Source of the DNA: Streptomyces sp. MMG1121
GTDB taxonomy: Bacteria; Actinomycetota; Actinomycetes; Streptomycetales; Streptomycetaceae
Assembly: GCF_001280015.1 (NCBI RefSeq)
Contig: NZ_LGDV01000001.1
Coordinates: 186,001 to 250,000, forward strand
DNA: 64,000 nt
Direction of reading: 5' to 3'
Position 1 is the stretch's first letter. The number at the start of each line of letters is the position of its first letter. The position numbers and the translations under genes are program-made. Under the pieces are notes generated by a model, which searched no databases, was not told the origin of the DNA, and saw only the letters and a program-made list of their open reading frames with translations. Positions 1 through 11,020 of the stretch are shown here, in pieces.

Positions 1-640
1 GCTCGGCGACCAGCCGGACGGAGGTGCGGCGGTCGGTGAGGACGGCCTCGACGGCGGCGAGTTCGACGTCCCAGCGCCCGGCCGTCTCGTACAGCCAGTC
101 GGCGGGCATCGGCACACCGGCCAGCCGGCCGAGGACCGGACGCAGGGCGCGGGCCGCCTGCCGCTCGGGCGGGAGCAGACGGCGCAGATAGCGGCGCAGT
201 TCCTCGGGCAGGGCGAGCAGGGCCAGGGCCTGCGGGAGGGGCGGGAGGTCCACGACGAGGAGGTCGTAGCGCTCGCAGAGGGCGGCGTCCCGCAGCGCGC
301 GCAGGAAGGACAGCTCCTCGGCGCCAGGCAGCGGGGTGACCTCCTCGGCGTCCAGGCGGGAGGCGCCGAGCAGGTCCAGGACGCCCGCCGCGCGGGTCTG
401 GAAGGCGGTGAGGTCCGCGCGGAACCGGTCGACCGCGTCGGGGCGCCAGGCGGTGAGGTTCGGCGCGGCTTCCGTCGGGGCCGGTCCTGTCGCGCACCCC
501 AGGGCCGCGCCGGGGGTGTCGGTGCGGTCGGCGCTCAGCAGGAGGGTGCGGGTGCCCTCGCGGGCGGCGCGCAGTGCGGTGGCGGCGGCGATCGTGGTAC
601 GACCGCTGCCGCCGGGGCCCGTGATCAGGATGGTGCGCAT
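1..640 (-). CDS. ArsA/GET3-like P-loop ATPase (C-terminus outside window)
   Basis: The first 213 codons are visible and the stop lies beyond the left edge. The protein opens with a short beta strand and a glycine loop (GPGGSGRTT, residues 8-16), as in ArsA/GET3/MinD ATPases. It also carries a VVDLPP strand typical of the Walker B/switch region and an 'LLSADRT' segment after the first helix. The usual 'GKGGVGK' has lost both lysines (P9 and R14 here), so ordinary ATP hydrolysis is doubtful. ArsA-like proteins next to a SRPBCC protein and a fadD15 gene are a conserved actinobacterial arrangement. The substrate is unknown. The ATG at 640 is chosen because the P-loop follows directly. Confidence 0.8.
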   Translation of the reverse strand, partial: MRTILITGPGGSGRTTIAAATALRAAREGTRTLLLSADRTDTPGAALGCATGPAPTEAAPNLTAWRPDAVDRFRADLTAFQTRAAGVLDLLGASRLDAEEVTPLPGAEELSFLRALRDAALCERYDLLVVDLPPLPQALALLALPEELRRYLRRLLPPERQAARALRPVLGRLAGVPMPADWLYETAGRWDVELAAVEAVLTDRRTSVRLVAE

Positions 641-684
641 GAGGGTGAACGCTACCGTCGTGCGCGGGTCGCGGACCGGGGCGA

Positions 685-1128
685 CTACTGCTCCCCCGAC
701 TCCACCCTCTTCTTCAGGCCCGCCAGCGCCCGGTCGATGATGACCTTCTCCGCCTTGCGCTTGATCATGCCGAGCATGGGGATCTTGACGTCGACCGTGA
801 GCCGGTAGGTGACCTCGGTGGCGTCCTGGCCGGCCGGCTTCAGGAGGTAGGAGCCGTCCAGGGAGCGCAGCATCTGGGACTTGACCAGGCTCCAGGAGAC
901 CTCGTTGCCACTGGCCCAGGTGTAGGCCAGGGTCTGGTCGTCCTTGATGGCGCCGGCGTCCATGACGAGGCGGACCTGCGCGGCGCGGCCCTGCTCGTCG
1001 GTCGCGAGGACCTCCGCCTCCTTCACCTCGCCCGTCCAGTCCGGGTAGCGCGCGAAGTCGGCGATCACCGCCATGACGTCGGCCGGTGCCGCCTCGATCG
1101 TGATGCTCGAGCTGGTGTGTTCCGCCAT
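685..1128 (-). CDS. SRPBCC-family (polyketide cyclase/dehydrase-like) lipid-binding protein
   Basis: This 147-residue protein has the START/Bet v1-like helix-grip pattern: an N-terminal strand and 'P(A)DVMAVIADFARYPDW' helix, a run of antiparallel strands, and a long C-terminal helix rich in K/R/E. The family binds hydrophobic ligands; no catalytic function can be read from the sequence. The ATG at 1128 is preferred over the upstream codon at 1176 because GGAGGAG lies just 5' of it. It sits 44 bp upstream of the ArsA-like gene on the same strand, so the two are probably co-transcribed, as I recall for the orthologous pair in mycobacteria. Confidence 0.85.
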   Translation of the reverse strand: MAEHTSSSITIEAAPADVMAVIADFARYPDWTGEVKEAEVLATDEQGRAAQVRLVMDAGAIKDDQTLAYTWASGNEVSWSLVKSQMLRSLDGSYLLKPAGQDATEVTYRLTVDVKIPMLGMIKRKAEKVIIDRALAGLKKRVESGEQ

Positions 1129-1245
1129 CGCCGTGGCTCCTCCAGATGCGGGCCGTACAGAGGTCGTCGTGCGCACGTGTGTGCAGCGTGAAGGCTACCG
1201 CGCCGCCGACCTGCCGCCTTCACCCGTGTCCGGCCGGCCACCGGA

Positions 1246-2073
1246 TCACCATTCCAGCGCCCAGGGCCGGCCCGTCCCGGCGAAGTGCCCCACGTTCACG
1301 CACTCGGTCGTGCCGATCCGCATGCGGCGTACGAGCGGCTGATGGACGTGCCCGAAGAGCGCATAGCGGGGTTTCGTACGGCGGATGGCGGCCAGCAGGG
1401 CGCGGCTGCCGCGTTCGAAGCGCCGGGCGACGGTGTCGTAGACCAGCTCGGGGACCTCCGGCGGGATGTGCGTGCACAGCACGTCGACCTCGCCGACGGC
1501 CTCGATCTTCGCCGCGTACTCCTCGTCGTCGATCTCGTACGGCGTGCGCATCGGCGTCCTCAGGCCGCCGCCCACGAAGCCGAAGGTGCGGCCGCCGATC
1601 TCCACCCGCTGGCCGTCGAGGACGGTGGTGCCGGGGCGGGCGTACTCGCGCCACAGGGGCGGCATGTCGACATTGCCGTAGGTGGCGTACGTCGGGGTGG
1701 GGAACGCGGCGAACATCTCCGCGTACTGCTTGCGCACGGCCCGCTCGATGGCGCCGGCCCGGTCGCCGCCGATGCCGGCCCACAGCCGGGCGCCGAACTC
1801 CCGGGCCTCCTCGAAGCGGCGGGCGGTGCGCAGCTCGACGATGCGGTCGGCGTTCTCCTCGCCGAACAGGTCCGGGAAGATCCCGCGCGAGTGGTCGGCG
1901 TAGTCGAGGAAGAGGACGAGGTCGCCCAGGCAGATCAGGGCGTCGGCACCCTCGCCGGCCCGGGCCAGGTCCCGGGCGTTGCCGTGCACGTCGCTGACCA
2001 CGTGGACGCGCGTCCTGCGGCTGTCGGCGTTTCGGCCTGCGGCGGTTCGTTCCCCGGACGGTGTGGATGCCAT
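1246..2073 (-). CDS. Calcineurin-like metallophosphoesterase
   Basis: The 275-residue protein shows the ordered metal-binding motifs of metallophosphatases. These are an N-terminal 'VSDVHGN' (D-x-H), 'CLGDLV' (GD), 'YGNVD' (GN-D), and C-terminal 'CTHIPP' and 'FGHVHQP' (GHxH). The substrate cannot be deduced; relatives cleave phosphomonoesters, phosphodiesters or nucleotides. The ATG at 2073 is chosen over an in-frame TTG at 2082. No Shine-Dalgarno sequence is visible, but a -10-like TACGCT lies 8 nt upstream, so the mRNA may be leaderless. The gene is divergent from the acyl-CoA ligase across a spacer of about 300 bp. Confidence 0.85.
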   Translation of the reverse strand: MASTPSGERTAAGRNADSRRTRVHVVSDVHGNARDLARAGEGADALICLGDLVLFLDYADHSRGIFPDLFGEENADRIVELRTARRFEEAREFGARLWAGIGGDRAGAIERAVRKQYAEMFAAFPTPTYATYGNVDMPPLWREYARPGTTVLDGQRVEIGGRTFGFVGGGLRTPMRTPYEIDDEEYAAKIEAVGEVDVLCTHIPPEVPELVYDTVARRFERGSRALLAAIRRTKPRYALFGHVHQPLVRRMRIGTTECVNVGHFAGTGRPWALEW

Positions 2074-2369
2074 GACGATCAAGCGTAGGCGTGTGCGATG
2101 TGCGTGAACAGTGTCCGTCCAGCCTGCGGTTACTCGCCGGTCGGTTCAGCCGTGGACTACTGTGCGCGAAGGAACGCCAACGTGTGTGACGCAGCGAACA
2201 TCTGGCTCGGACCCCCTGTCGGGAACGCCATACCGGCGGGTAACGTCCGGGCAGTCCAGTCGTGCTCTGGATTTCAGCCACCGAAGCCCCGAGCACCAGC
2301 CCGAGCCTTGGACCGCACCGTCGCATCACACAGTGTCGTGGCGCCGGCGCCCTATGAGGAGCAGCAGTC

Positions 2370-4166
2370 TTGCGCGAGTTCAGCCTTCCGGCTTTGTACG
2401 AGGTCCCCGCGGACGGCAATCTGACCGACATCGTCCGCAGAAACGCCGCGCAGCATCCCGACGTCGCCGTCATCGCCCGCAAGGCGGGAGGCGCCTGGCA
2501 GGACGTGACGGCCCGGGAGTTCCTGGCCGAGGTGCACACCGCCGCCAAGGGCCTCATCGCCGCCGGAGTGCAGCCGGGCGACCGGGTGGGCCTGATGTCC
2601 CGCACGCGGTACGAGTGGACGCTGCTGGACTTCGCGATCTGGAGCGCGGGCGCGGTCACCGTGCCGGTGTACGAGACCAGCTCCCCGGAGCAGGTGCAGT
2701 GGATCCTGTCCGACTCGGGCGCGACGGCCTGCATCGTGGAGCAGCCGGGCCACGCGGCGGCCGTGGAGTCGGTGCGCGAGTCGCTGCCCGCCCTCAAGCA
2801 CGTGTGGCAGATCGAGGCCGGGGGCGTGGAGGAGCTGGGCCGGCTCGGGCAGGACGTGTCGGACCAGACGGTGGAGGAGCGCAGTTCGCTCGCCCGCGCC
2901 GACGTCCCGGCGACCATCGTCTACACGAGCGGCACGACCGGCCGCCCCAAGGGCTGTGTCCTCACCCACCGCAGCTTCTTCGCCGAGTGCGGCAACGTGG
3001 TGGAGCGGCTGCGGCCGCTGTTCCGCACCGGTGAGTGCTCGGTGCTGCTCTTCCTGCCGCTCGCGCACGTCTTCGGACGGCTGGTGCAGGTCGCGCCGAT
3101 GATGGCGCCGATCAAGCTGGGCTGTGTCCCGGACATCAAGAACCTCACCGACGAACTGGCCGCGTTCCGGCCGACGTTGATTCTCGGTGTCCCCCGCGTC
3201 TTCGAGAAGGTCTACAACTCCGCGCGTGCCAAGGCGCAGGCGGAGGGCAAGGGCGCGATCTTCGACAAGGCGGCGGACACGGCGATCGCCTACAGCAGGG
3301 CGCTGGGCAGCCCGTCCGGCCCGTCGCTCGGCCTGAAGGTCAAGCACAAGGTCTTCGACAAGCTGGTCTACAGCAAGCTGCGCGCGGTGCTCGGCGGCCG
3401 GGGCGAGTACGCCATCTCCGGCGGCGCCCCCCTCGGCGAGCGGCTCGGCCACTTCTTCCGCGGCATCGGCTTCACGGTGCTGGAGGGCTACGGCCTGACC
3501 GAGTCCTGCGCGGCGACGGCGTTCAACCCGTGGGACCGGCAGAAGATCGGCACGGTCGGGCAGCCGCTGCCGGGCTCGGTGGTACGGATAGCGGACGACG
3601 GCGAGGTGCTGCTGCACGGCGAGCACCTGTTCAAGGAGTACTGGAACAACCCGGCCGCGACCGCGGAGGCGCTGGCCGACGGCTGGTTCCACACCGGTGA
3701 CATCGGCACCCTGGACGAGGACGGCTACCTCAAGATCACCGGTCGCAAGAAGGAGATCATCGTCACGGCGGGCGGCAAGAACGTCGCCCCCGCGGTGATC
3801 GAGGACCGGATCCGGGCGCACGCGCTGGTCGCGGAGTGCATGGTGGTGGGCGACGGGCGGCCGTTCGTGGGCGCGCTGGTCACCATCGACGACGAGTTCC
3901 TGGACCGTTGGGCGGCCGAGCACGGCAAGCCCGCGGGGTCCACCGCGGCGTCGCTGAAGGACGACCCGGATCTGATCGCGGCGATCCAGGCGGCGGTCGA
4001 CGACGGCAACGCCGCGGTGTCGAAGGCGGAATCGGTGCGGAAGTTCCGCATTCTGTCCTCCCAGTTCACGGAGGAGTCGGGCCACCTCACCCCGTCGCTG
4101 AAGCTCAAGCGGAACGTGGTGGCGAAGGACTACGCGAGCGAGATCGAGGCGATCTACGCGAAGTAG
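2370..4166 (+). CDS. fadD15: Long-chain fatty-acid-CoA ligase (FadD15-like)
   Basis: This 598-residue AMP-forming acyl-CoA synthetase activates fatty acids to acyl-CoA via an acyl-adenylate. The P-loop 'YTSGTTGRPKG' lies near residues 190-200. The adenylate-binding 'GYGLTES' core, the hinge 'GRKKEIIVTAGGKN' and the GWFHTGD motif follow in the family's order. Length and architecture match bacterial long-chain ligases of the FadD15 group. The start is TTG (MREF...), preceded by GAGGAG at about 2356. It stands alone on this strand, convergent with the sterol oxidase gene, and probably feeds lipid degradation or complex-lipid synthesis. Confidence 0.93.
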   Translation: MREFSLPALYEVPADGNLTDIVRRNAAQHPDVAVIARKAGGAWQDVTAREFLAEVHTAAKGLIAAGVQPGDRVGLMSRTRYEWTLLDFAIWSAGAVTVPVYETSSPEQVQWILSDSGATACIVEQPGHAAAVESVRESLPALKHVWQIEAGGVEELGRLGQDVSDQTVEERSSLARADVPATIVYTSGTTGRPKGCVLTHRSFFAECGNVVERLRPLFRTGECSVLLFLPLAHVFGRLVQVAPMMAPIKLGCVPDIKNLTDELAAFRPTLILGVPRVFEKVYNSARAKAQAEGKGAIFDKAADTAIAYSRALGSPSGPSLGLKVKHKVFDKLVYSKLRAVLGGRGEYAISGGAPLGERLGHFFRGIGFTVLEGYGLTESCAATAFNPWDRQKIGTVGQPLPGSVVRIADDGEVLLHGEHLFKEYWNNPAATAEALADGWFHTGDIGTLDEDGYLKITGRKKEIIVTAGGKNVAPAVIEDRIRAHALVAECMVVGDGRPFVGALVTIDDEFLDRWAAEHGKPAGSTAASLKDDPDLIAAIQAAVDDGNAAVSKAESVRKFRILSSQFTEESGHLTPSLKLKRNVVAKDYASEIEAIYAK

Positions 4167-4185
4167 CACGCCTCCTGACGGAGTG

Positions 4186-6998
<2,813 letters not shown>

Positions 6999-7154
6999 CG
7001 CCGCCGACCCTACCGAACCGGGCGTACGCCATCGGGACCGAACGGGCTCCGTGCGGCCCGGCGCGGCCGGGTCTTGTGGCATGCGCACAGCCAGACACGA
7101 CATCATGGTCCCGCGACGCGGACACGGAAGCGGAATCGAACGGCAGGGGATCAC

Positions 7155-8390
7155 GTGGAGACGAAGGGCGCCGGGCGGTCCCTGGCATGGGTGCTCACGA
7201 CCTGGGGCGTCACCCGTCTGGTCCTGCTGCTGTTCGTCTTCCAGGTGCTCGTCTTCCCGGGCCCGGACGTCACCTCCGACGTGTCGGTGATCTACCGCGG
7301 CTGGTTCGAGGTGCTGCGGCAGGGAACGTTTCCGCTGGACGACGTGACCTGGCAGTACCCGCCGGCCGCCGCCCTCCCGGTCCTCGCCCCCGCCGTCCTG
7401 CCCTTCCTGTCGTACGCGCACGCCTTCTTCATGCTGGCGTTCCTCGCCGACGCGGCCGTGCTCCAGCTGCTGCTGCACGCGGGCCTGCGCCCGGGACGGT
7501 CGCTGCGCGGGGCCTGGGTGTGGCTGGCGGGCGTGCCGCTGCTCGGTCCGACGGTGTACGCCCGCTACGACGTGATGGTGACCGCGGTGGCCGTGGCGGC
7601 GCTGCTCGCGGGGGTCCGGCGTCCGCGGGTGATGGGCGCGCTGACCGCGTTCGGGGCGATGCTGAAGGTGTGGCCGGCACTGCTGCTGGTGGGCTGCTTC
7701 CGGCGCCGGGCGTGGGCATCGGCGGCGGTGGTCGCGGCCGGGCTCGCGGCGGTGTTCACGGTGACCATGCCGGGCGCCTTCTCCTTCCTGACCTTCCAGC
7801 GGGAGCGGGGCACCGAGGTGGAGTCGCTGGGCGCCCTGGTCTTCCATGTGGCCCGGCACTTCGGCTGGAGCGGCCAGGTGCTGCTGAACTACGGCTCGAT
7901 CGAGTTCCTCGGCCCGCATGTCGACCAGGTCAGCACGGTGGCGCTGGCGCTCACCGGGGCCGTGTTCGGCTGGCTGCTGCTGTGGCGGCTGCGGGCGACC
8001 CGCAGGACACCGCACACGCTCGCGGACGCGGCCTTCACGGCGGTGCTGCTGTTCACGGTCACGAGCCGGGTGATCAGCCCGCAGTACCTGGTGTGGCTGG
8101 TCGGCACGGCCGCGGTCTGCCTGTCGTACCGGGCCAGCCGGATGGCGGCGCCCGCGCTGATGGTCGTGGCCGCGTCCTTCGTCACGGTCCTGGAGTTCCC
8201 GCTCGGCTTCGGGCACGTGGTGGCGAGCGACCGGTACGGCGTGCTGCTGCTGGTCGTCCGCAACGGCCTGCTGGTCGCGGCCTCCCTCACGGCGGGCCGC
8301 CGGCTGTGGCGCGCGACCGTCACCCCGCCCCCCGCCGCCCCGCTCCCGCCGGAGCCGGCCCGCCACCGGGAGACCCCGGTCTCCTCCTGA
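7155..8390 (+). CDS. GT87-family (DUF2029) polytopic membrane glycosyltransferase
   Basis: The 411-residue protein is almost entirely hydrophobic, with about ten membrane segments. An early loop carries 'SDVSVIYRGWFE' and 'WQYPPAAALPVL', typical of GT87/DUF2029 mannosyltransferases that use polyprenyl-phosphate-mannose on the outer face of the membrane. The start is GTG at 7155 with a modest purine run (gggga) upstream. It is divergent from the PimB'-like gene, which favours a role in phosphatidylinositol mannoside, lipomannan or protein glycosylation. The donor and acceptor are inferred from family and context only. Its C-terminus is a short proline/arginine-rich cytosolic tail. Confidence 0.82.
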   Translation: METKGAGRSLAWVLTTWGVTRLVLLLFVFQVLVFPGPDVTSDVSVIYRGWFEVLRQGTFPLDDVTWQYPPAAALPVLAPAVLPFLSYAHAFFMLAFLADAAVLQLLLHAGLRPGRSLRGAWVWLAGVPLLGPTVYARYDVMVTAVAVAALLAGVRRPRVMGALTAFGAMLKVWPALLLVGCFRRRAWASAAVVAAGLAAVFTVTMPGAFSFLTFQRERGTEVESLGALVFHVARHFGWSGQVLLNYGSIEFLGPHVDQVSTVALALTGAVFGWLLLWRLRATRRTPHTLADAAFTAVLLFTVTSRVISPQYLVWLVGTAAVCLSYRASRMAAPALMVVAASFVTVLEFPLGFGHVVASDRYGVLLLVVRNGLLVAASLTAGRRLWRATVTPPPAAPLPPEPARHRETPVSS

Positions 8391-8437
8391 CCGACCCACG
8401 GGGCCCGCACCACCCTGCGCGAGGCCATCCGCAAGCC

Positions 8438-9736
8438 TCAGCCCAGCTGTGCCCTGACGTACGCCTGCCACTGCGCGGTGAACGCCTCCTGCGTCGTCCC
8501 GAGCGTCTTCTTCAGGGCGTCCTCGACCGCGCCCGCCCGCTGTGCGTGGGCGCCGACGGCCCGGTAGAAGGCGCCCAGCCGGGCCGTGCCCCACTGGTCG
8601 GCGATCATGCGGCAGGCCAGCCAGCCGCTCTCGTAGGCCTGGGCCAGCTTGGTGGGGTCGCTGGTGAAGCCGAAGTCCTTGTCGGCAGGCAGAGCGGCCG
8701 GGGCCCGGCCGTCCTGGACGGAGCGGGTCAGTTCCGGCGCGGCCTCGGTGGGGGTGCGGCCGGTGCCGAGGTAGCCGATCCAGTCCGCGTAGCCCTCGGA
8801 GAGCCACAGCGGGGTCGCGGCGGTGGTGTGGGCGCGGGTGGCCACGTGGGTGGTCTCGTGGGTGAGGACGACCTGCTTGCCGAGGTCGCCGAGGGCGGCG
8901 TACGCGTCCGGGTTGACCACCACCCGGTCCGCGGGCGCCTGGCCGGAGCCGCCCACCTCGCCCGTGGTGACGGCGGCGATGCCCCGGTAGTTCGCGGCGG
9001 GCGAGCCGAGCAGCCCCGCCATGTCGTCCAGGGAGCGCGGGACGAGGACGACGACCCGGCGGCTCCAGTCCGTGCCCCACGCGCGGGAGACGGCCGGGAC
9101 CGCGCGGTCGGCGAGCCCGGCGTAGGCGCGCAGTTCGCCGGTCGTCCGGCCGGTGCCCAGCACCAGGCTGTGCGCACCCTGGACGACGGTCACCGGACCC
9201 TGGTCCCACAGCTGCTGCCCGGCCTCCTCCGCGGGCCGGTCGGCGCTGACGTACCACTTCCCGTCGGCGGTGCGGCCGAGGGTGAGGGTGCGGCGGGCGT
9301 CGACGGGGGCCGTGTCGTACCCGGCGACGCGGTAGCTCAGGTCGGCGTCGGCGGTGGCGCCGGCGGCGGTGTCGCGTACGGCGGTGACCCGGTAGGTCCA
9401 GGAGGCCAGCGGGAGGGCGCGCAGCCGGGTGTAGTCGGTGCGGGTGCCGGTCACCGCGTACGTCGTCTCGTCGTGGCCGAGGAGGGCCGTCGAGCGCCGG
9501 TCGAGCAGGTGCTGGACGTCGGCCTTCGCCGAGTCCGCGCCGCTCGGCCCGCCGCACCCGGTCGAGGCCAGCAGCAGACAGAGGCCGGCCGCCGCGATCC
9601 CCCGCGCCCAGGCGGAGCGCGGGCCGGCATCGGCATGCGGATCCGCCACGGGGCGCGACCGGCGCGGCACCTCGCACGTCACGGCGTTATCGACTGGACG
9701 TTCACCCACGGTCCGATCGTAGGGCCCGGCACGCAT
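8438..9736 (-). CDS. Secreted lipoprotein with gluzincin-like HExxH peptidase motif
   Basis: The 432-residue frame has a hydrophobic segment ending in the lipobox LASTGC near residues 56-61, so the mature protein is probably membrane-anchored outside the cell. The zinc motif HETTH (residues 293-297) is followed 17 residues later by 'SEGYADW', whose Glu (about 314) suits the third metal ligand. The peptidase is therefore likely active, with unknown substrate. The start is uncertain: ATG 9736 lies 4 nt after the preceding NlpC stop without a Shine-Dalgarno sequence. GTG 9709 lies 6 nt after a -10-like TACGAT and could be leaderless, and a later GTG near 9649 would give a more typical signal length. 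Confidence 0.8.
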   Translation of the reverse strand: MRAGPYDRTVGERPVDNAVTCEVPRRSRPVADPHADAGPRSAWARGIAAAGLCLLLASTGCGGPSGADSAKADVQHLLDRRSTALLGHDETTYAVTGTRTDYTRLRALPLASWTYRVTAVRDTAAGATADADLSYRVAGYDTAPVDARRTLTLGRTADGKWYVSADRPAEEAGQQLWDQGPVTVVQGAHSLVLGTGRTTGELRAYAGLADRAVPAVSRAWGTDWSRRVVVLVPRSLDDMAGLLGSPAANYRGIAAVTTGEVGGSGQAPADRVVVNPDAYAALGDLGKQVVLTHETTHVATRAHTTAATPLWLSEGYADWIGYLGTGRTPTEAAPELTRSVQDGRAPAALPADKDFGFTSDPTKLAQAYESGWLACRMIADQWGTARLGAFYRAVGAHAQRAGAVEDALKKTLGTTQEAFTAQWQAYVRAQLG

Positions 9737-9739
9737 GCG

Positions 9740-10750
9740 TCAGGGGCGGGTGACCGAGGAGATCGGCATCATCCCGACGGGGTCGTAGCGCACCGCGGCG
9801 CCCGGGTAGGGGGCGTGGATGACCTGGCCGTTGCCGACGTACATGCCCACATGGCTGGCGTCGGAGCGGTAGACCACCAGATCTCCGGGCCGGGCCTCGG
9901 ACAGCGGGACCTGCCGGCCGGCGAGGCGCTGCTCCTGCGAGGTGCGCGGCAGATGGAGGCCGGCGTGCGCGTAGGACCACTGCATCAGGCCCGAGCAGTC
10001 GAAGCCGGAGGGGCCGTTGGCGCCCCAGACGTAGGGGCGGCCGAGGACCGACTGGGCGGCGGCCACGGCGGCGGCGGCACGGGCGTCCGGGGCGACGGCA
10101 CCGGTCAGGTCGGGCAGATCGACGCGGCCGTCCCGGGAGACGTGGTCGAAGGCGGCGCGGGCGGCGGGCGGCAGGGCGCCGAGCAGTTGGCGGGCCTTGG
10201 CGAGCTTCTTCTCGACGGTCTTCTTGTGCACGGCCACGGCCTTGCGGCTGCGCTCCAGCTCGGCGAGCTTCCCGGCCGCCTCGGAGCGCTCCTGGGTGAG
10301 TTCCCGCAGGGCCGTGGTCAACTCCCGTAGCTGACCCGCCTGTTGGTCGCCGATGCGATCGAGGGTGGTGGCCTTGTCCAGGTAGTCGTCGGGGTTGTCG
10401 GAGAAGAGCAGCGCGACGGCCGGGTCGATGCCCCCGGCCCGGTACTGGGCGCCGGCCAGCGACCCGAGGTGCTCGCGCAGGGTGTTGATGCGCTGCTGCT
10501 GCCGGGCGATGTGGTCCTGTGCGTCGCTCACCTCGCGGCGCAGCCCGTCCGCCAGCTCCTGGGCCTTGTCGAAGGCCTGGGTCGCCTGCTCGGCCTCCTG
10601 GTAAAGGCGGTCCACCTCGGCGCGGGTGTCGGCGTGCGGCGCCGCTTGCGCGGGTACGGCGCCGAGCGCGGCTGCGGCGGCCGACAGCACGCACAGGGCG
10701 GCGGCACCCCGGTCAAATCCGGAGGAGGCAAGGCGGCGGTGAGACCCCAC
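9740..10750 (-). CDS. NlpC/P60 peptidoglycan endopeptidase with N-terminal coiled coil (RipA/RipC-like)
   Basis: This 336-residue secreted protein has a signal peptide ending near 'PAQA', then a long coiled coil (residues 45-190) rich in Q/E/R/K, then a C-terminal NlpC/P60 domain. The catalytic Cys is in 'FDCSGLMQW' and the His in 'SHVGMYVGNG'. Such enzymes cut D-Glu-mDAP bonds in stem peptides during division or germination; the coiled coil usually gives autoinhibition or FtsEX-type control. GTG 10750 is chosen because AAGGAC lies 7 nt upstream; ORF extension beyond it lacks signal-peptide character. It is a paralogue of the next gene upstream. Confidence 0.92.
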   Translation of the reverse strand: MGSHRRLASSGFDRGAAALCVLSAAAAALGAVPAQAAPHADTRAEVDRLYQEAEQATQAFDKAQELADGLRREVSDAQDHIARQQQRINTLREHLGSLAGAQYRAGGIDPAVALLFSDNPDDYLDKATTLDRIGDQQAGQLRELTTALRELTQERSEAAGKLAELERSRKAVAVHKKTVEKKLAKARQLLGALPPAARAAFDHVSRDGRVDLPDLTGAVAPDARAAAAVAAAQSVLGRPYVWGANGPSGFDCSGLMQWSYAHAGLHLPRTSQEQRLAGRQVPLSEARPGDLVVYRSDASHVGMYVGNGQVIHAPYPGAAVRYDPVGMMPISSVTRP

Positions 10751-10832
10751 GGCGGTCCTTCTGCAGGTGGACAGATACCGCTCCCCCGGCGCCTGGGGAC
10801 GGGGAGGCCCCGGCGTCGGGGGAGCGCGGCAG

Positions 10833-10862
10833 ACAGTAGCCGTACGCGAGGGGCCGGGCCAA
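10833..10862 (-). promoter_or_regulatory. Candidate vegetative promoter of the proximal NlpC/P60 gene
   Basis: On the minus strand a -35-like TTGGCC (10857-10862) and a -10-like TACTGT (10833-10838) are separated by 18 bp. Transcription from here would give a leader of about 75 nt before the GTG at 10750. The call rests on motif match only. Confidence 0.4.
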
Positions 10863-10886
10863 AGACCGTGAGGGCAACACACAGTG

Positions 10887-10922
10887 ACGCCCCGCCGCTG
10901 ACGCAGGTCATTGGCGGGGCGT
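10887..10922 (-). terminator. Hairpin between the two NlpC/P60 genes
   Basis: A perfect 10-bp inverted repeat (ACGCCCCGCC at 10887-10896, GGCGGGGCGT at 10913-10922) lies downstream of the distal NlpC/P60 stop. A second smaller dyad (CGCCCG/CGGGCG, 10948-10961) is closer to the stop. There is no U-tract, which is usual for Streptomyces terminators. Confidence 0.5.
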
Positions 10923-11020
10923 GGAGTCAGTTCCGGTTCACGGGATTCGCCCGTTCGGGCGCCCCGTGTCAGCGTTTCGCGCGAGCCCACAAGGGTCTCG
11001 CAGGGATGTCGCGGGGGTGC

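Noticed and set aside
2352..4169. A long antisense open frame opposite fadD15
   Set aside because: Codon bias and conserved motifs are on the plus strand; this is a GC-rich shadow.
10751..11020. Possible c-di-AMP (ydaO) riboswitch before the NlpC/P60 gene
   Set aside because: I considered it because such RNAs regulate cell-wall hydrolases in Streptomyces, but I do not see the conserved blocks here or in 12056-12275.
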